64,000 bases of DNA, from assembly GCA_036873135.1 (NCBI GenBank), contig JAPTYO010000008.1, positions 36,712,819 through 36,776,818 on the forward strand, in the 5' to 3' direction. Below are positions 53,871 to 64,000 of this stretch, piece by piece. The position numbers and the translations under genes are program-made. The first letter of the stretch is position 1; each line of letters begins with the position of its first letter. The stretch comes from Clarkia xantiana subsp. parviflora. Its lineage: Eukaryota > Streptophyta > Magnoliopsida > Myrtales > Onagraceae. The notes under the pieces were generated by a model that saw only the letters and a list, made by a program, of their open reading frames with translations, had not been told where the DNA came from and did not search any database.

Positions 53871-54768
53871 TGATGGATATACGCCCAATTTGAACCCGTT
53901 GACTTCCGAACCGTTGTATTTTTATCGTCACATTTATGATTGCAAATCGAAACTTCAACCCGGACACTTCGCGAGAACATCGACGGCTCGGACGGGGCCG
54001 AAGTGCCCGTCCGGCCGGGACGAACTCACCTAGGTGAGGTTGGGTGGCCACACCCGACCTCCCCTAGGGGAGATCGGGTCAGCCGACCCGATCTCCCCTA
54101 GGGGAGATCGGGTGGACCAACCCGATCTCTCCTAGGAGAGATCGGGTGGACCAACCCGATCTCTCCTAGGAGAGATCGGGTCGGCCAACCCGATCCCTCC
54201 TAGGAGGGATGGGGTTGGCCAACCCCACCCTCCCTAGGAGGGGTTGGGTGTCCTCACCCAACCCCTACCCTTGGGGGTCGGATTTCTCCCCCCCCAAGGG
54301 CCCCGACACCACTTTCGGACTCCCACGCTCGGTCCACTCCGCCTACCTCCTCCGAATCCTAAGGTCTTAATTATGCGCTTAAAGGTTAATTAATTGTGTT
54401 TAAAGGCTAACGATGTCATTAAGCCACCTTAATGACATCGTTGCCTATAAATACTCCACCTTCACAACTCATTTGATCATCTTGGCCATTTGGACATTTT
54501 AGCTCTGACATCTCTCTAGCTTTATCTCTCTAGAAAAGTACTGACTTAGGCATCGGAGAGGGTTCACCAGGCACCACCCCCCCCCCCCCTCCGTGTCTGG
54601 TATTGCCCCTTCTGCAGGGTAGAAGGAGAGAAGAAGCAAAGGAAGGAAGGAAGGAAAGAAGAAGATAGGCTAAGGTAGAGCAACTCAGGAACACCGGATC
54701 GCACACATCTCCCGTAAGGAGTGAGATCAAAGCCGACCCCCCGTTGACCTAGATCTCATAACTTAACA
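53871..54768 (+). repeat. 3' LTR of gypsy element D
   Basis: 898 bp, same termini and content as the 5' LTR, but with seven instead of six 34-bp palindromic units (extra unit near 54125-54175). Hairpin at 54409-54442, TATA box TATAAATA at 54446-54453. Ends CTTAACA, followed by AGGGC. Confidence 0.95.
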
Positions 54769-54773
54769 AGGGC
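54769..54773 (+). repeat. Target site duplication of gypsy element D, right
   Basis: AGGGC, copy of 44253-44257. Confidence 0.92.
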
Positions 54774-54909
54774 CACTAACCCTAATTATTTCGGCATAGC
54801 CTATATAATTATGATTACGTGTTCTAGTTAACTTACACATCAACAAAGTTTGGTTAATATGTTATCATGAAGAGCGGCCCAATTGTCACAATTGTCAACA
54901 ACTCACACT
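54774..54909 (-). repeat. Family A LTR fragment interrupted by element D (right piece)
   Basis: On the minus strand it begins TGTTGACAATTGTG, preceded by the polypurine tract (plus strand ACTCACACTCGCCCG). It is the start of a family A-like LTR, divergent from the others. Confidence 0.65.
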
Positions 54910-55435
54910 CGCCCGAATGGGAGGACGCCTATTTACCTTTAACTCAATTTTTTCGTCTTTAATTCCATCCGCTTAATACGAGGTTAGCTCGTGCGACCAG
55001 AGAACATTAAAAAAATTCTGCTACTCATTCGTTGGGAGTATTTCAGCTTCTGCGCACAACCGATTGTACCTGTTAAATCAAAGTCCACCTTGCATCCTTG
55101 ATCAGTCGTGTATGTTTCTTAGGCCCAATCCCTTAGGATCATAAACTCCATGACCACCCGAACAGATGTTCACAACCTAATACTCATATCTGGTTGGTGA
55201 CCACCTAGTGAACATAAGAGTATGAAACTCAAAATAAATACTGACCCAACCTTCTCATCCAATCCCTTTGAATCGATAAATTAGCAAGTTCGGTTTACAC
55301 AGGTCAAACACAATCGAAAAACAGACATATTTCAACTTAGTTTACCCAGAATTCTCACTATGGACGTTTTCTTTATCCAACCATCCTAAACCAAAGTTGG
55401 GAATGTTGAATCTAATCTCAGGAAAAGGATTCAAG
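54910..55435 (-). other. Inverted family A 3' noncoding region, truncated
   Basis: No gene. Reverse complement of the last 500 bp of the family A 3' region (TCGTGCGACCAGAGAA, TGGTTGGTGACCACCTAGTG). Ends at LTR L6. Confidence 0.65.
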
Positions 55436-56006
55436 TGTTGGTATTTGGTGAATGGGCCGTCGTTATAGGAGCCCTTTAATATAAGCCCAACATCCTAAGC
55501 ATAATTGGGTAATGCCACACTACGGATACTGGGCTGGGCCTAAATCCCAATTGACATGAGAGGCCCAAAATTGGGCCTCCCCAATATGCTAGCCGGCCGA
55601 ACCTTGGGTTAATACCCTAGGTGGGTTTTAACCCACCACTTTTATAAACAGAGAGTATTAGGGATTTATTTAGGGTTAATCACTTTCTCCCTTTTAATTA
55701 GAGACAAAAGAAATCCCTCTTCCCTCTCACCTAAGGTTCGGCCATAACACCCTAAGAGTAAGGAGGTGCCGAAATTGCCTAGAGAAATTAGCCAGGAGAT
55801 CCATCTCAAAGACCGATTGAAAAGAGGCTTTGTTGTGGAGACCATTCATCGTAGATTGCTCATTTACAAGAGTTCCTACAGGACCCGTCCGGCAGACCGT
55901 GAACTCCCTGTCACGTTCTTGGGACTACGGAAAGCAATATAGGTATGTGCGTTCTTTCAGTTGCGTAATTCGTTACATAGCATGTAATCATCCCCCAATT
56001 CCAACA
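55436..56006 (+). repeat. Family A LTR (L6), 5' LTR of A6
   Basis: Starts TGTTGGTATTTGG and ends CCCAATTCCAACA. Followed by a primer-binding site, so it acts as a 5' LTR. Contains a GGCCGAACC segment and GCCGGCC. Confidence 0.85.
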
Positions 56007-56007
56007 G

Positions 56008-56019
56008 TGGTATCAGAGC
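56008..56019 (+). other. Primer-binding site of A6
   Basis: TGGTATCAGAGC, one base after the LTR end, initiator tRNA-Met type. Confidence 0.9.
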
Positions 56020-56446
56020 ATATTTGGGAGTTCCTGTTTTTTGATAAAATTGGTGGTCTTGAATTTTGGGTAAAACTGATAGTTCATGAATTTGTGTTTT
56101 TAGTAAAACTCGGTGTTCATGATCTTCAAGAAAAACATGACTTTTATCAAAATTAAACTTTAGATTATTGATCTTAGTAAATTTTGATCTAGAAATTTGA
56201 CCACCAACCCTAAAATTTGTGTTTTTGGCCCAGAATTACATGTGAAATTAGTCAATAATTTCGGACCCCGTGTAGTGTATTTGGCCGAATTTTTGAGTTA
56301 GATTCACAAGATAATTGTGACGTTAATTATCGATATATTCTAGCATGATTTTAGGGATGTTAAATATTATTGATAGATATTAGTTTCCTAACATTGAGAA
56401 AATATATTGTTGATAGATTCATATCCCTAATATAGAATCTTGACAG

Positions 56447-56486
<40 letters not shown>

Positions 56487-57803
56487 GCAAATATAGTTGG
56501 AAACTATATCTATAGTTAATATTACTTGGTGTAAGTTAAGTTTTTAATGGATTTTAAAACCCTACTTAGCCCACAAGTCTTATTTCGGCCTAACCTATAA
56601 GGGTAAATGGGCCGGTCAATTTGCACATCCGGGTCAGGTCGACCGACCCGGGTTTTCTCAACCGGTCCGAACCATTTGGGTCGGGTCGGACCAGGTACAC
56701 TAATGGGTCGGACCAAACCGACCCATTTTGCGTGAAAAACCCCGAACCAAATAACCTATTGAACCGAACCGGACCGATCGAGCCAGTTTTACCGGACCGG
56801 TCGGACAGAACTGACTGAACTGGGCCATTTTTTATCGGACCGTCCCGAGTCAACTAAAAATAGGTTGGTAAAATTTTAAAATCAAAATTTTTTCGAACTT
56901 TAAAATTACCTACACAACGCGAATTGGTTTGATATTTTTACATTTTGTTCAAACCTAATGCCTAGTTTCAATTGTGGGGATGGATCTCGGAAATGCATGT
57001 TTATGGGACTGAATCATTTTTTTATGGGCTGAATTGCAATTAAAATATGTTGATATAAATGAATGATTAAAATTGCATCTTGACTATGTCAAGCTAGCTG
57101 GATATTGCATGTTGGAGGTGGACCCCAATTTTCAATTGTAGAGTTGCACACTAGGATAGACATTCTATGCTGAGTGATCTTGATTAGGATCAATGTCTAT
57201 AAGTTCGCATGACTGATTGATACCATGAATTGCAAGTCAGCCCCAAATATTTTTTCAAATCGAAATTCAGTCGCCAAATATGCATGGTTGATATGGTTTG
57301 ATCACGCATGACGCGTACGCATGATTTTTTGAGGATTTGGCCGCATGTGATAATTTACTAGTGAAGTAGAATTAAATATGCTTGCATGAGTTCCTCGGAA
57401 CATTTTGACGCATGATATGTATGCATGATAGTTTCTTGGATGTGGCTGCGTATGATAATTTACTTGTGTAGTGGAATTATGTATGCTTGCATGAGAAATC
57501 CTCGGAACAATTTTAAAAAGGGTTTTCAGAAAGCCAAGATCGGGCGTATTTGAAAATTTCCGTTCCGGTGAAAGCGATTAAACTGTTTTAAAGAGATTGA
57601 TCTATTAGAAAGGAGACATCGGGAGTGTGAACTCTTTCACAGCCTCCTTCCATTGGTTTACTGGTGGTCGGGTTGGCTATATAGCTGAGGAATCATTGTT
57701 GTTCGCCTTCTATCTCATATATATTCGATATATGCAATTCAATTTTCAAAATGCTTTAAATTATCTCCCTGATTGTCGCATGGTTGTAAATGTGTTAGTA
57801 TCG
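56020..57803 (+). other. Long 5' leader of A6
   Basis: About 1.8 kb noncoding. Contains an AT dinucleotide tract (about 56451-56482), the CCGG/GGTCGG word array (56610-56870) shared with A2, and a duplicated block (CGCATGTGATAATTTACT..., near 57350 and 57445). The array's open frames are compositional. Confidence 0.65.
56451..56482. repeat. AT dinucleotide microsatellite
   Basis: Uninterrupted TA repeats of about 32 bp. A shorter one lies at 20790-20801 at the equivalent place in A2. Confidence 0.9.
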
Positions 57804-57842
57804 ATGGCTGCGATTAGCAATGTGATCGCCCAAATGAATAGA

Positions 57843-58403
57843 TGGTTATAGGGAATATATACTACGGAACAAAACAAGTGTACATGCCAAGTAAATTAAT
57901 TACGCAGTGGAATAGGGACACATACCAGTTTTTTGCTTTCCGTAAACCCAAGATCTTGAGGTGAGTTCACGGTCCGCCGAACGGCTCCTGTAAGGATTCT
58001 TGTTAACGAATCACCTACAAGGAATGGTCTCCACAACAAATCCTCTTTTAATTCTTCGGCAGGATGGATCTCCGGGATAATTGCTCGAAGCAATTTGGCA
58101 CCTCCTGGTGTATAGGGTTTGACCGAACTAGTGTGTTAGGGATGAGGGATTTCTTGTGTCTCAACACTTAGAATAAATAGTTATTAACCCTGAATAAATC
58201 CCTAACCCTCTCTATTTATAAGAGGAGGTGGGCAAAACCCACCTAGGGGGCCACACAAGTAAAAGGGAGGCCCAATTTTGGTTCTCTCATGTCAATTGGG
58301 ATTTTTGGCCTAAAATCCCTAATGTGACACTACCCAATTACTTAGGTGTTTGGCTTATATTAAAGGGCACCTATTACGGTGGCCCAATCACCAATTTCCA
58401 ATA
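57843..58403 (-). repeat. Family A LTR, inverted (L7)
   Basis: On the minus strand it starts near 58403 after the tract CCGTTGAGTGGGAAC and ends near 57843. Contains the GTACACTTG and GGTATGTGTCCC segments of the LTR tail. It is the 3' LTR of a minus-strand copy to the right. Confidence 0.78.
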
Positions 58404-59341
58404 GTTCCCACTCAACGGAATTGGAGGGTGTTTGTTAAAACGTTGTCAACCAACACATCAACATTTGTTCTTCGATCTAGTCCATCTTCTGAATTGTTCA
58501 TACGAGGTTTTCCGTGCGAACGGCAGACACAACGGACATCGTGTTACTCATCTGTTAAGAGTGTTGTAGCCTCCAGTGAACGTTTATTCCCAACCTGTTA
58601 TCAACCTTTTACTTCAATGTGCCGCGTTGTATCCCTGGTCAACTATTATTCTCCAATTGCCTAGTTTTCACATGGGAACGATTCTCCAAGGCATCCGTAC
58701 AAGTATTCACAATCTTCAACTAATATCCGGTTGGTGACCACCAAGTGAATACAAGAATCGGAGAATTACAGGTGTACATGACCATCCCCGTTACTCATAT
58801 ATTCAGTTAAACTCAACTGGTTTCCAGTACGTGGTCACTGGGCCTTTTTGTTCGGGCACTGCATTTGTACACCTGGAGGCGAACATTGAGCCCAGCCTTA
58901 GATACGATTTCTGAGTGGTAAGGATACTTCGGTTTCTCCGTCATAAAGCACCCGGGATCAGTCACACGCTCAAGTTGAAGAAGTTTTCGCCCATTACAAC
59001 TTCGTAAGATTCCATCTAGCACAACCAAGCCTGACCCCGTGGTCGAACATGGCACGCACAGTATGAAGTGCGTGTCGACAGCATAACCTGAACTTACATA
59101 TTATCATGACTGGGAAATGTCATATTCTATCGCAGATTTTTTATCTGGCCCAGAATGTGGTTTCCGATGAACAGATTTCATCACGACGATCCGCAAAACA
59201 ATGATCATGTCGTGTTACTACGAAACCATCTTTTTGCTTAACCTGGTTTATCTTTCCTAACACCGTGGTTCATAGTCGGTCTTGACATGGTAGATGTTCC
59301 CCCTCCATCAAGACGACCGTGCCTGTGTGACGAGGCAAGGC
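58404..59341 (-). other. Inverted family A 3' noncoding region, cut by Copia C
   Basis: No gene. Reverse complement of the family A 3' region up to GACGAGGCAAGGC, where Copia C begins. Confidence 0.72.
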
Positions 59342-59536
59342 TATAAGCTTGGAGGATTTAGATTGAATATGAAATGTATTAATCAACCAAAATCAATCGT
59401 TACAATGTATAGAACTAGTATATATACTAGTAAGGAGATCTAACTAACTAAACTAACTTAGTACACAAGCTAAGCTAATCTAGTGATCTAGTATGCACAA
59501 GGATATATTGTATGTGGAAAGCTATACATTCCTATA
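59342..59536 (-). repeat. 3' LTR of Copia C, about 195 bp
   Basis: On the minus strand it starts TATAGGAATGTATAGC after the purine tract AAAAAGATGGGAGCA and ends CCAAGCTTATA. The inner border follows the parallel with element B; the outer border is where family A sequence resumes. TATATATACTAG near 59420 is a candidate TATA region. Confidence 0.75.
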
Positions 59537-60185
59537 TGCTCCCATCTTTTTCTTCTCCTTTCTTTTCATGAAACACATCCTTGATTCCATAGAGTTTGAG
59601 GAGGGCAATATGTTTCTTCTTGACAAGTGCCTTGGTGAGCAAGTCTGCCAATTGATCCCGAGAAGCAACATGTTTAGCTGAAATTTGCCCTGATTGAATG
59701 TGATGCCTAGTGAAATGACAATCTAACTCAATGTGTTTTGTGCGTTCATGAAACATAGGGTTCTTGGCAATCTTCACAGCAGATTCACTATCTGTGAAGA
59801 TGGGTATGGGTAATTGCAAATGCATCCCAAGTTCCTTCAATAGTCTAGCAACCCAAAGAGCTTCTTGTATAGCCACCCTTAAGCATCTGTATTCAGCCTC
59901 TGCACTGGAAAGAGAAATTGTGTCTTGCTTCTTTACTTTCCAACCCACCATAGCTCCTCCAAGCCTTACACAATAAGCACTTACTGACTTCCTACTAAAA
60001 GGACAAGCTGCCCAATCTGAATCACAGTAGAGACTCAAGTCAAGGGCATTATTTGAAGGATAAAGCAAACCTTGGCCAGGGCTTCCTTTGATGTATTTAA
60101 TGATCCTCATGGCTGCATCATGGTGAGACTTCTTAGGTTTATCAACAAATTGACTTATCCTTTGGACTGAGAAGCTATGTCTGGC
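59532..60185 (-). pseudogene. Copia RT end and RNase H (element C)
   Basis: Downstream of a one-base frameshift near 60178. Open from 60110: RIIKYIKGSPGQGLLYPS, SLYCDSDWAACPFSRKSVSAY, KKQDTISLSSAEAEYRCL, IPIFTDSESAVKIAKNPMFHERTKHIELDCHFTRHHI, LADLLTKALVKKKH. The active-site Asp and Glu residues of RNase H are present. It ends with a stop whose last bases fall in the LTR. Confidence 0.92.
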
Positions 60186-61918
60186 CTAGTCATGGTTAAG
60201 TAAAGAAGTTTGCCCACCAATCTTCTATAAGCAGTGGCATCCTCCAAGAGCAAATCATCAGAAGAAGTCTTTGTAGCCTCATCATACTCACAAGAAGTGA
60301 GTTTGAGGTTGAACTCCATAGGAGTCTCAGTTGGCCTAGCAGCTCCCAATCCAGCCTCTTCAATGAGCTCAAGCGCATACTTCCTTTGATTGATGACCAA
60401 ACCCTTCTTAGACCTAGCAATTTCCAAACCCAAGAAATATCTCAAGTTGCCCAAATCTTTGAGCTTGAAATGGGATTTGAGAGTGGACTTCGATTGGTCA
60501 ATCATACAGGTATTTGAACCTGTGATGAGTAAGTCATCCACATAAATGAGGAGAAATACCCTATCCTTGCCATTTACCTTGGTGAACAAGGAATGATCAG
60601 AAGCACTTTGAGTATATCCATTATTCAACAAGGTATTGGTGAGCTTGATGTTCCATTGCCTAGAAGCTTGTTTCAGCCCATAAAGAGACTTTAAAAGCTT
60701 GCATACACGCCTTGGAGAGCCTAGATCAGACTTTGTAGAATCAAAGCCTTGTGGAATATCCATATAGACTTCTTCATGCAAGTCACCCTGAAGGAAAGCA
60801 TTGTTCACATCCATGTGAAACAAGCCCCAAGAATATGAGGCTGCCATTGCCAAAACAATCCTTACAGTTGTCATTTTCACCACAGGAGAAAAGGTTTCAT
60901 TGAAGTCAGTCCCTTCTACTTGAGTAAAGCCTTTAGCAACCAGCCTTGCTTTGTATCTCTCAATAGAACCATCAGAATTGTACTTCACCCTAAACACCCA
61001 TTTGCAACCAATAGATGACTTACCATGAGGCAGATCCACAATCCTCCATGTGTTGTTATCTTGCAAAGCTTTGATCTCATCCTTCATTGCCACCACCCAA
61101 TTTGAATCCTTGACTGCTTGCTTGTAAGTAGAAGGATCCCTAACTTTGTCAATGGAGGCCAAGAAGCAAGTAAAGTTAGGATTCAGATGATCATAAGAGA
61201 TATACTTCTCTAAACCAAACACAGCATTGGAAGTAGAAGCTCCTCTAAGTTGAGCAATCCTTGCACTCCTTCTTAAGGTTGGGACTTGTGGAGGCATGAC
61301 TTCAACCATTGGTGGCTGAGGAGCAATGAATTCATCAAGGATAGGTGGAGAAACCAAAGGAGCTCTATCAAGAGAGCTTTGATCATTAGAAGAAGACTCT
61401 TCAATCAATAACTTGGACTCCAAGCAAGTAGGCAACAGAAATCTCAGCTCTGCTTTAGACATGCCAAAAGGAAAGATGTGCTCATGAAAAACAACATCTC
61501 TTGATACTTGGAAAGTTGAATTAGATATCTTCATTACAAGATATCCTTTTTGTGAAGTGGAATATCCCATTAGAATGCAAGGCTCAGCTCTTGAATCAAA
61601 TTTATCCAAGTTGTTCAAGTTGGTGGCAAAACACAGGCATCCAATGATTCTTAGATAATTGATGGAAGGTTGCTTGCCATATAACACCTCCATTGGAGAT
61701 TTGAATTGCAAAGAGGATGAAGGTATGCGGTTGATCAAGTAACAAGCAGTGAGCACACAATGACCCCAATATTTGATTGGCATAGAAGCCTGAAAACGCA
61801 ATGCCCTTGCTATATTCAAAATTTGTCTATGCTTGCGCTCCACTCTTCCATTCTGCTGAGGAGTGTAAGGACAACTAGTTTGGTGTTGAATTCCCAAATG
61901 AAGGAAATGATCCTTTCA
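60155..61918 (-). pseudogene. Copia integrase C-terminal half and RT (element C)
   Basis: A 580-codon frame after an in-frame TGA at 61918. It starts in integrase (PYTPQQNGRVERKHRQILNI, with the catalytic Glu), followed by GCLCFATNLNNLDKF, the acidic linker with an RRSARIAQL end, and [68 protein letters not shown] (catalytic YVDD intact) and NQRKYALELIEEAGL. The frame is lost at TRPDIA near 60178 by one missing base. Apart from this and the TGA the domain set is complete. Confidence 0.93.
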
Positions 61919-63967
61919 AATGGAATTGATGAACTCAGATCCATTGTCACTCCTAGCAGTCTTGACCATAGCCCCAAACTGGTTCTGAACCATCAATAAA
62001 AAACTTTGGATGTGGATGAAAGTATCACTCTTATGCTTCGTCAAGAAAACCCAAGTAGCCCTTGAGAAGTCATCCACAATTGTAAGGAAATATTGGTAGC
62101 CTTTGATGGTTGGAACTTTGTAAGGATCCCAAAGATCCAAATGTATTAAGGCAAAAGGAGTAGAGGCATGTGATTGACTAATAGGAAATGATAATCTGGT
62201 TTGCTTGGCCAAAGGGCAGATGGTACATTGTTTGACACAACTTCTAGAAGAATCACTTAAACACAACACATCATTCAAATGACTCAAATGTGTAGCTGAA
62301 ATGTGTCCCAAACGCCTATGCCAGGTCCAAGCATTCTCCTTATTTGTTTTAGAAATGGTATGAGCTGCCACCACCTTGCTTGAGCTTGAAGGTACTGAAT
62401 CCCTGAGTGTATAAAGCCCCTTAGATCTCTCACCAATCACCATTGGCTTCCCAACATGGCCCTGAATCAACACATTGGCAAAAGTGAATATAACTTTGCA
62501 ATTCAATTGAGTTGGGAGTTTAGACACTGAAATCAAGTTGAACTTGAAATCAGGCACATAGAGGATGTCATCCAAGGTGAAACCAGAAGAGGAGCAGCTC
62601 CCAATATGAGTAATCCTACATTTGTTACCATTAGGCAAATGAACAAATTGATGATTGGAATCAGTCTTCCTCAAGTTGTGTAGCCAGCTCAAATGATGAG
62701 TGATGTGGTTTGTAGCACCTGAGTCTACAATCCATATCATAGAAGAGGTGGATGAATTGGATATACCTGCCATGTTCACACGTACAAGCTCATCTTCTTC
62801 ATTAGAAAGAGGCTCAAAATCATCTTGAATTGCCACATGTTGGACCCTCCTATCCAAACCAGTGTGCAAAATCCTTTTCTCACATGTCCCATGGAAAATC
62901 CTCTTATCTCCAGCAGCTACATGCTCAACCAAGTTAGATTGAGGACTCTCATCAATGCTAACATTAGCTGAATTCCATGGACGTTTCAAAGCAGAAGAAG
63001 GTGCAAGCTGTGGATGCTTCTTCCAACAAGTGTCCACTTTGTGCCCCATCTTGCCACAATAGGTGCATAACCAATTAGACTTATCAGTCTTGCCTGTTTT
63101 CCCAGTTGAAGCATTAGAAGCCCCATTGAAACCTCCATAGGATGAAATCCCTCCATTGGAATTGTAGTTTCTTGGAAAAGAAGCATTAGGCCTTGAACCA
63201 TTACCTCCATTGCCTGAGCCATTGCCATTGGCATAGCTAGAACCCCTTGAATTGAGGAAGTTCCTTTGAGAGTATAAAGCAGTAGCTTCTCCCATATCCC
63301 CTATTGAACCAGCAATTGCACGTTGACTCTCTTCTTGTAATAGCACAGAGAAAGCCACACTTAGTGAAGGGAGTGGTTGCCTCATCAATAAGCTACTTCT
63401 TACATGAGCAAATGATTCATTCAGTCCCAAGAGGAAAGCAATCAGCCTTTGTTTCTCCTTATGTTCATTGATAATCTTGCTATCAGCTGAGCACTCAAGC
63501 CTCAAATCATCAATGGAACCCAACGCATCCCACAACTGCTTCATCTTCCCAAAATACTCAGTGATTGAAAGAGCACCTTGTGAACATTGGTATATTTCTC
63601 TTGTGAGCTGGAAGATTTGTGTACCATCAACTTTGTCAAACATTTCTTTAAGATCATTCCAAATAGACAAAGCTGTGTTGTTGTAAACCAAACCATTGAC
63701 CAGCTCCTTAGCTACTGTGTTCCTAAGCCACGCCTTAACAATGGCATTAGCCCTATCCCATCTCACATGTTGTGCCACAGGGACACTCAATCTTGAGAAG
63801 CTGCCATCAATAAATCCAATCTTGTTCTTGACAAGAAGTCCTTCCTTGATAGCTGTACTCCAGGCATGGTAGTTGCTGGAGCCTTGGAGGTGAAATGGAA
63901 TCAGCAACAAGCCAGTGGTGTCTGATGGATGTAAATAGAGGGGATCCTCAATGCTGTTATCAGCCAT
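61916..63967 (-). pseudogene. Copia Gag, protease and integrase N-terminal half (element C)
   Basis: ATG 63967 (MADNSIEDPLYLHPSDTTG). UBN2 Gag region about residues 20-235; Gly/Ser/Asn-rich tract; CCHC knuckle CTYCGKMGHKVDTC; protease WIVDSGATNHITH; integrase zinc module WHRRLGHIS...CTICPLAKQ; first catalytic Asp in LIHLDLWDPYK (usual G is D here); RSDNGSEF with the second Asp. It ends at TGA 61916 just after EFINSI, where relatives have a Cys codon. The next codons continue in the same frame, so this is a single nonsense change between two halves of the integrase. Confidence 0.94.
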
Positions 63968-64000
63968 AATCCAGCACCAAATCCACAGATATTAAGATTC
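63968..64000 (-). other. Leader of Copia C at window edge
   Basis: 33 bases upstream of the gag ATG. The 5' LTR lies outside the window. Confidence 0.7.

Larger units (their letters stand above)
44258..54768 (+). mobile_element. Ty3/gypsy (Tat-like) element D, 10,511 bp, lacks RT and integrase
   Basis: LTRs of 864 bp (44258-45121) and 898 bp (53871-54768) begin TGATGGATATACG and end CTTAACA, flanked by AGGGC. A primer site TGGCGCCGTCTGTGGG follows the 5' LTR. The plus strand encodes Gag, then Gag C-terminus and protease, then a second Gag-like half. No RT, RNase H or integrase motif exists anywhere in the element. Two tandem-repeat blocks and an antisense gene fill the 3' half. The Gag type, the VGEV.GDQ protease end, 3' tandem repeats and antisense gene all point to the Tat lineage of Ty3/gypsy, in a non-autonomous form. 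It inserted into an inverted family A LTR. Confidence 0.92.
55436..57842 (+). mobile_element. Family A Copia, copy A6 (5' LTR, leader, first codons of Gag)
   Basis: The only copy here with an LTR, primer site and full leader in order. The Gag start at about 57804 (MAAISNVIAQMN) matches the inverted copy, and the element is cut after about 12 codons by the inverted LTR L7. Confidence 0.78.
59342..64000 (-). mobile_element. Copia retrotransposon C, minus strand, 5' end outside window
   Basis: Close relative of B (same Gag, protease and RT motifs, same stop-codon placement in the LTR). The 3' LTR is at 59342-59536, pol-gag at 59532-63967, then 33 bases of leader before the window edge. LTR termini again look like TA...TA. 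Two coding lesions are present. It inserted into an inverted family A 3' region. Confidence 0.92.

Overview
The window is plant nuclear DNA, most likely from a eudicot and from repeat-dense (pericentromeric-type) heterochromatin. Nearly all of it is LTR retrotransposon sequence of the Ty1/copia and Ty3/gypsy superfamilies, inserted into one another in both orientations. A CACTA DNA transposon, a tRNA-derived SINE, a long inverted-repeat element and one broken piece of a host gene are also present. There is no bacterial-type operon, rRNA or CRISPR. The species cannot be named from the sequence.

Layout. 1-4708: decayed plus-strand Copia (element E) ending in its 3' LTR. 4924-5742: hairpin element with about 375-bp arms. 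5752-6340: two exons of a broken host gene on the minus strand. About 6385-11645: minus-strand Copia (F) with recognisable gag, protease, integrase, reverse transcriptase (RT) and RNase H, carrying several frameshifts and no 5' LTR. 11645-23547 and 29563-44257: a pile of copies of one Copia family (family A: LTR about 560-605 bp starting TGTTRGCAT and ending CCAACA, tRNA-Met-type primer site, a conserved noncoding 3' region of about 1.1 kb). Most copies keep only the 3' part of pol plus the LTR. One copy is inverted and meets a plus copy head to head at about 34598. A CACTA element (17062-19273) carrying a SINE (18835-19049) sits in the first copy. A near-intact Copia (B, 23827-29562) with identical LTRs sits in the inverted copy.

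44258-54768 is a nearly complete 10.5-kb Ty3/gypsy element (D) with a 5-bp target duplication. It carries gag and protease, but where RT, RNase H and integrase should be it has a second, divergent copy of the C-terminal half of Gag. This is followed by tandem repeats whose units each carry a hairpin, and by an intact-looking multi-exon gene on the opposite strand (Transposase_28-like N-terminus, coiled-coil C-terminus). Its LTRs contain a 34-bp palindromic repeat array, whose copy number differs between the two LTRs, and a perfect 15-bp-arm hairpin just upstream of the TATA box. 54774-59341 is more family A (partial LTRs, a full 5' leader, an inverted 3' end). 59342-64000 is Copia C, a relative of B on the minus strand, cut by the window edge.

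Relative order can be read from the nesting: family A and E are oldest, F and CACTA are intermediate, and D, C and especially B are young. None of the retrotransposons has an intact polyprotein as read. The only long undamaged gene model in the window is the antisense gene inside D.
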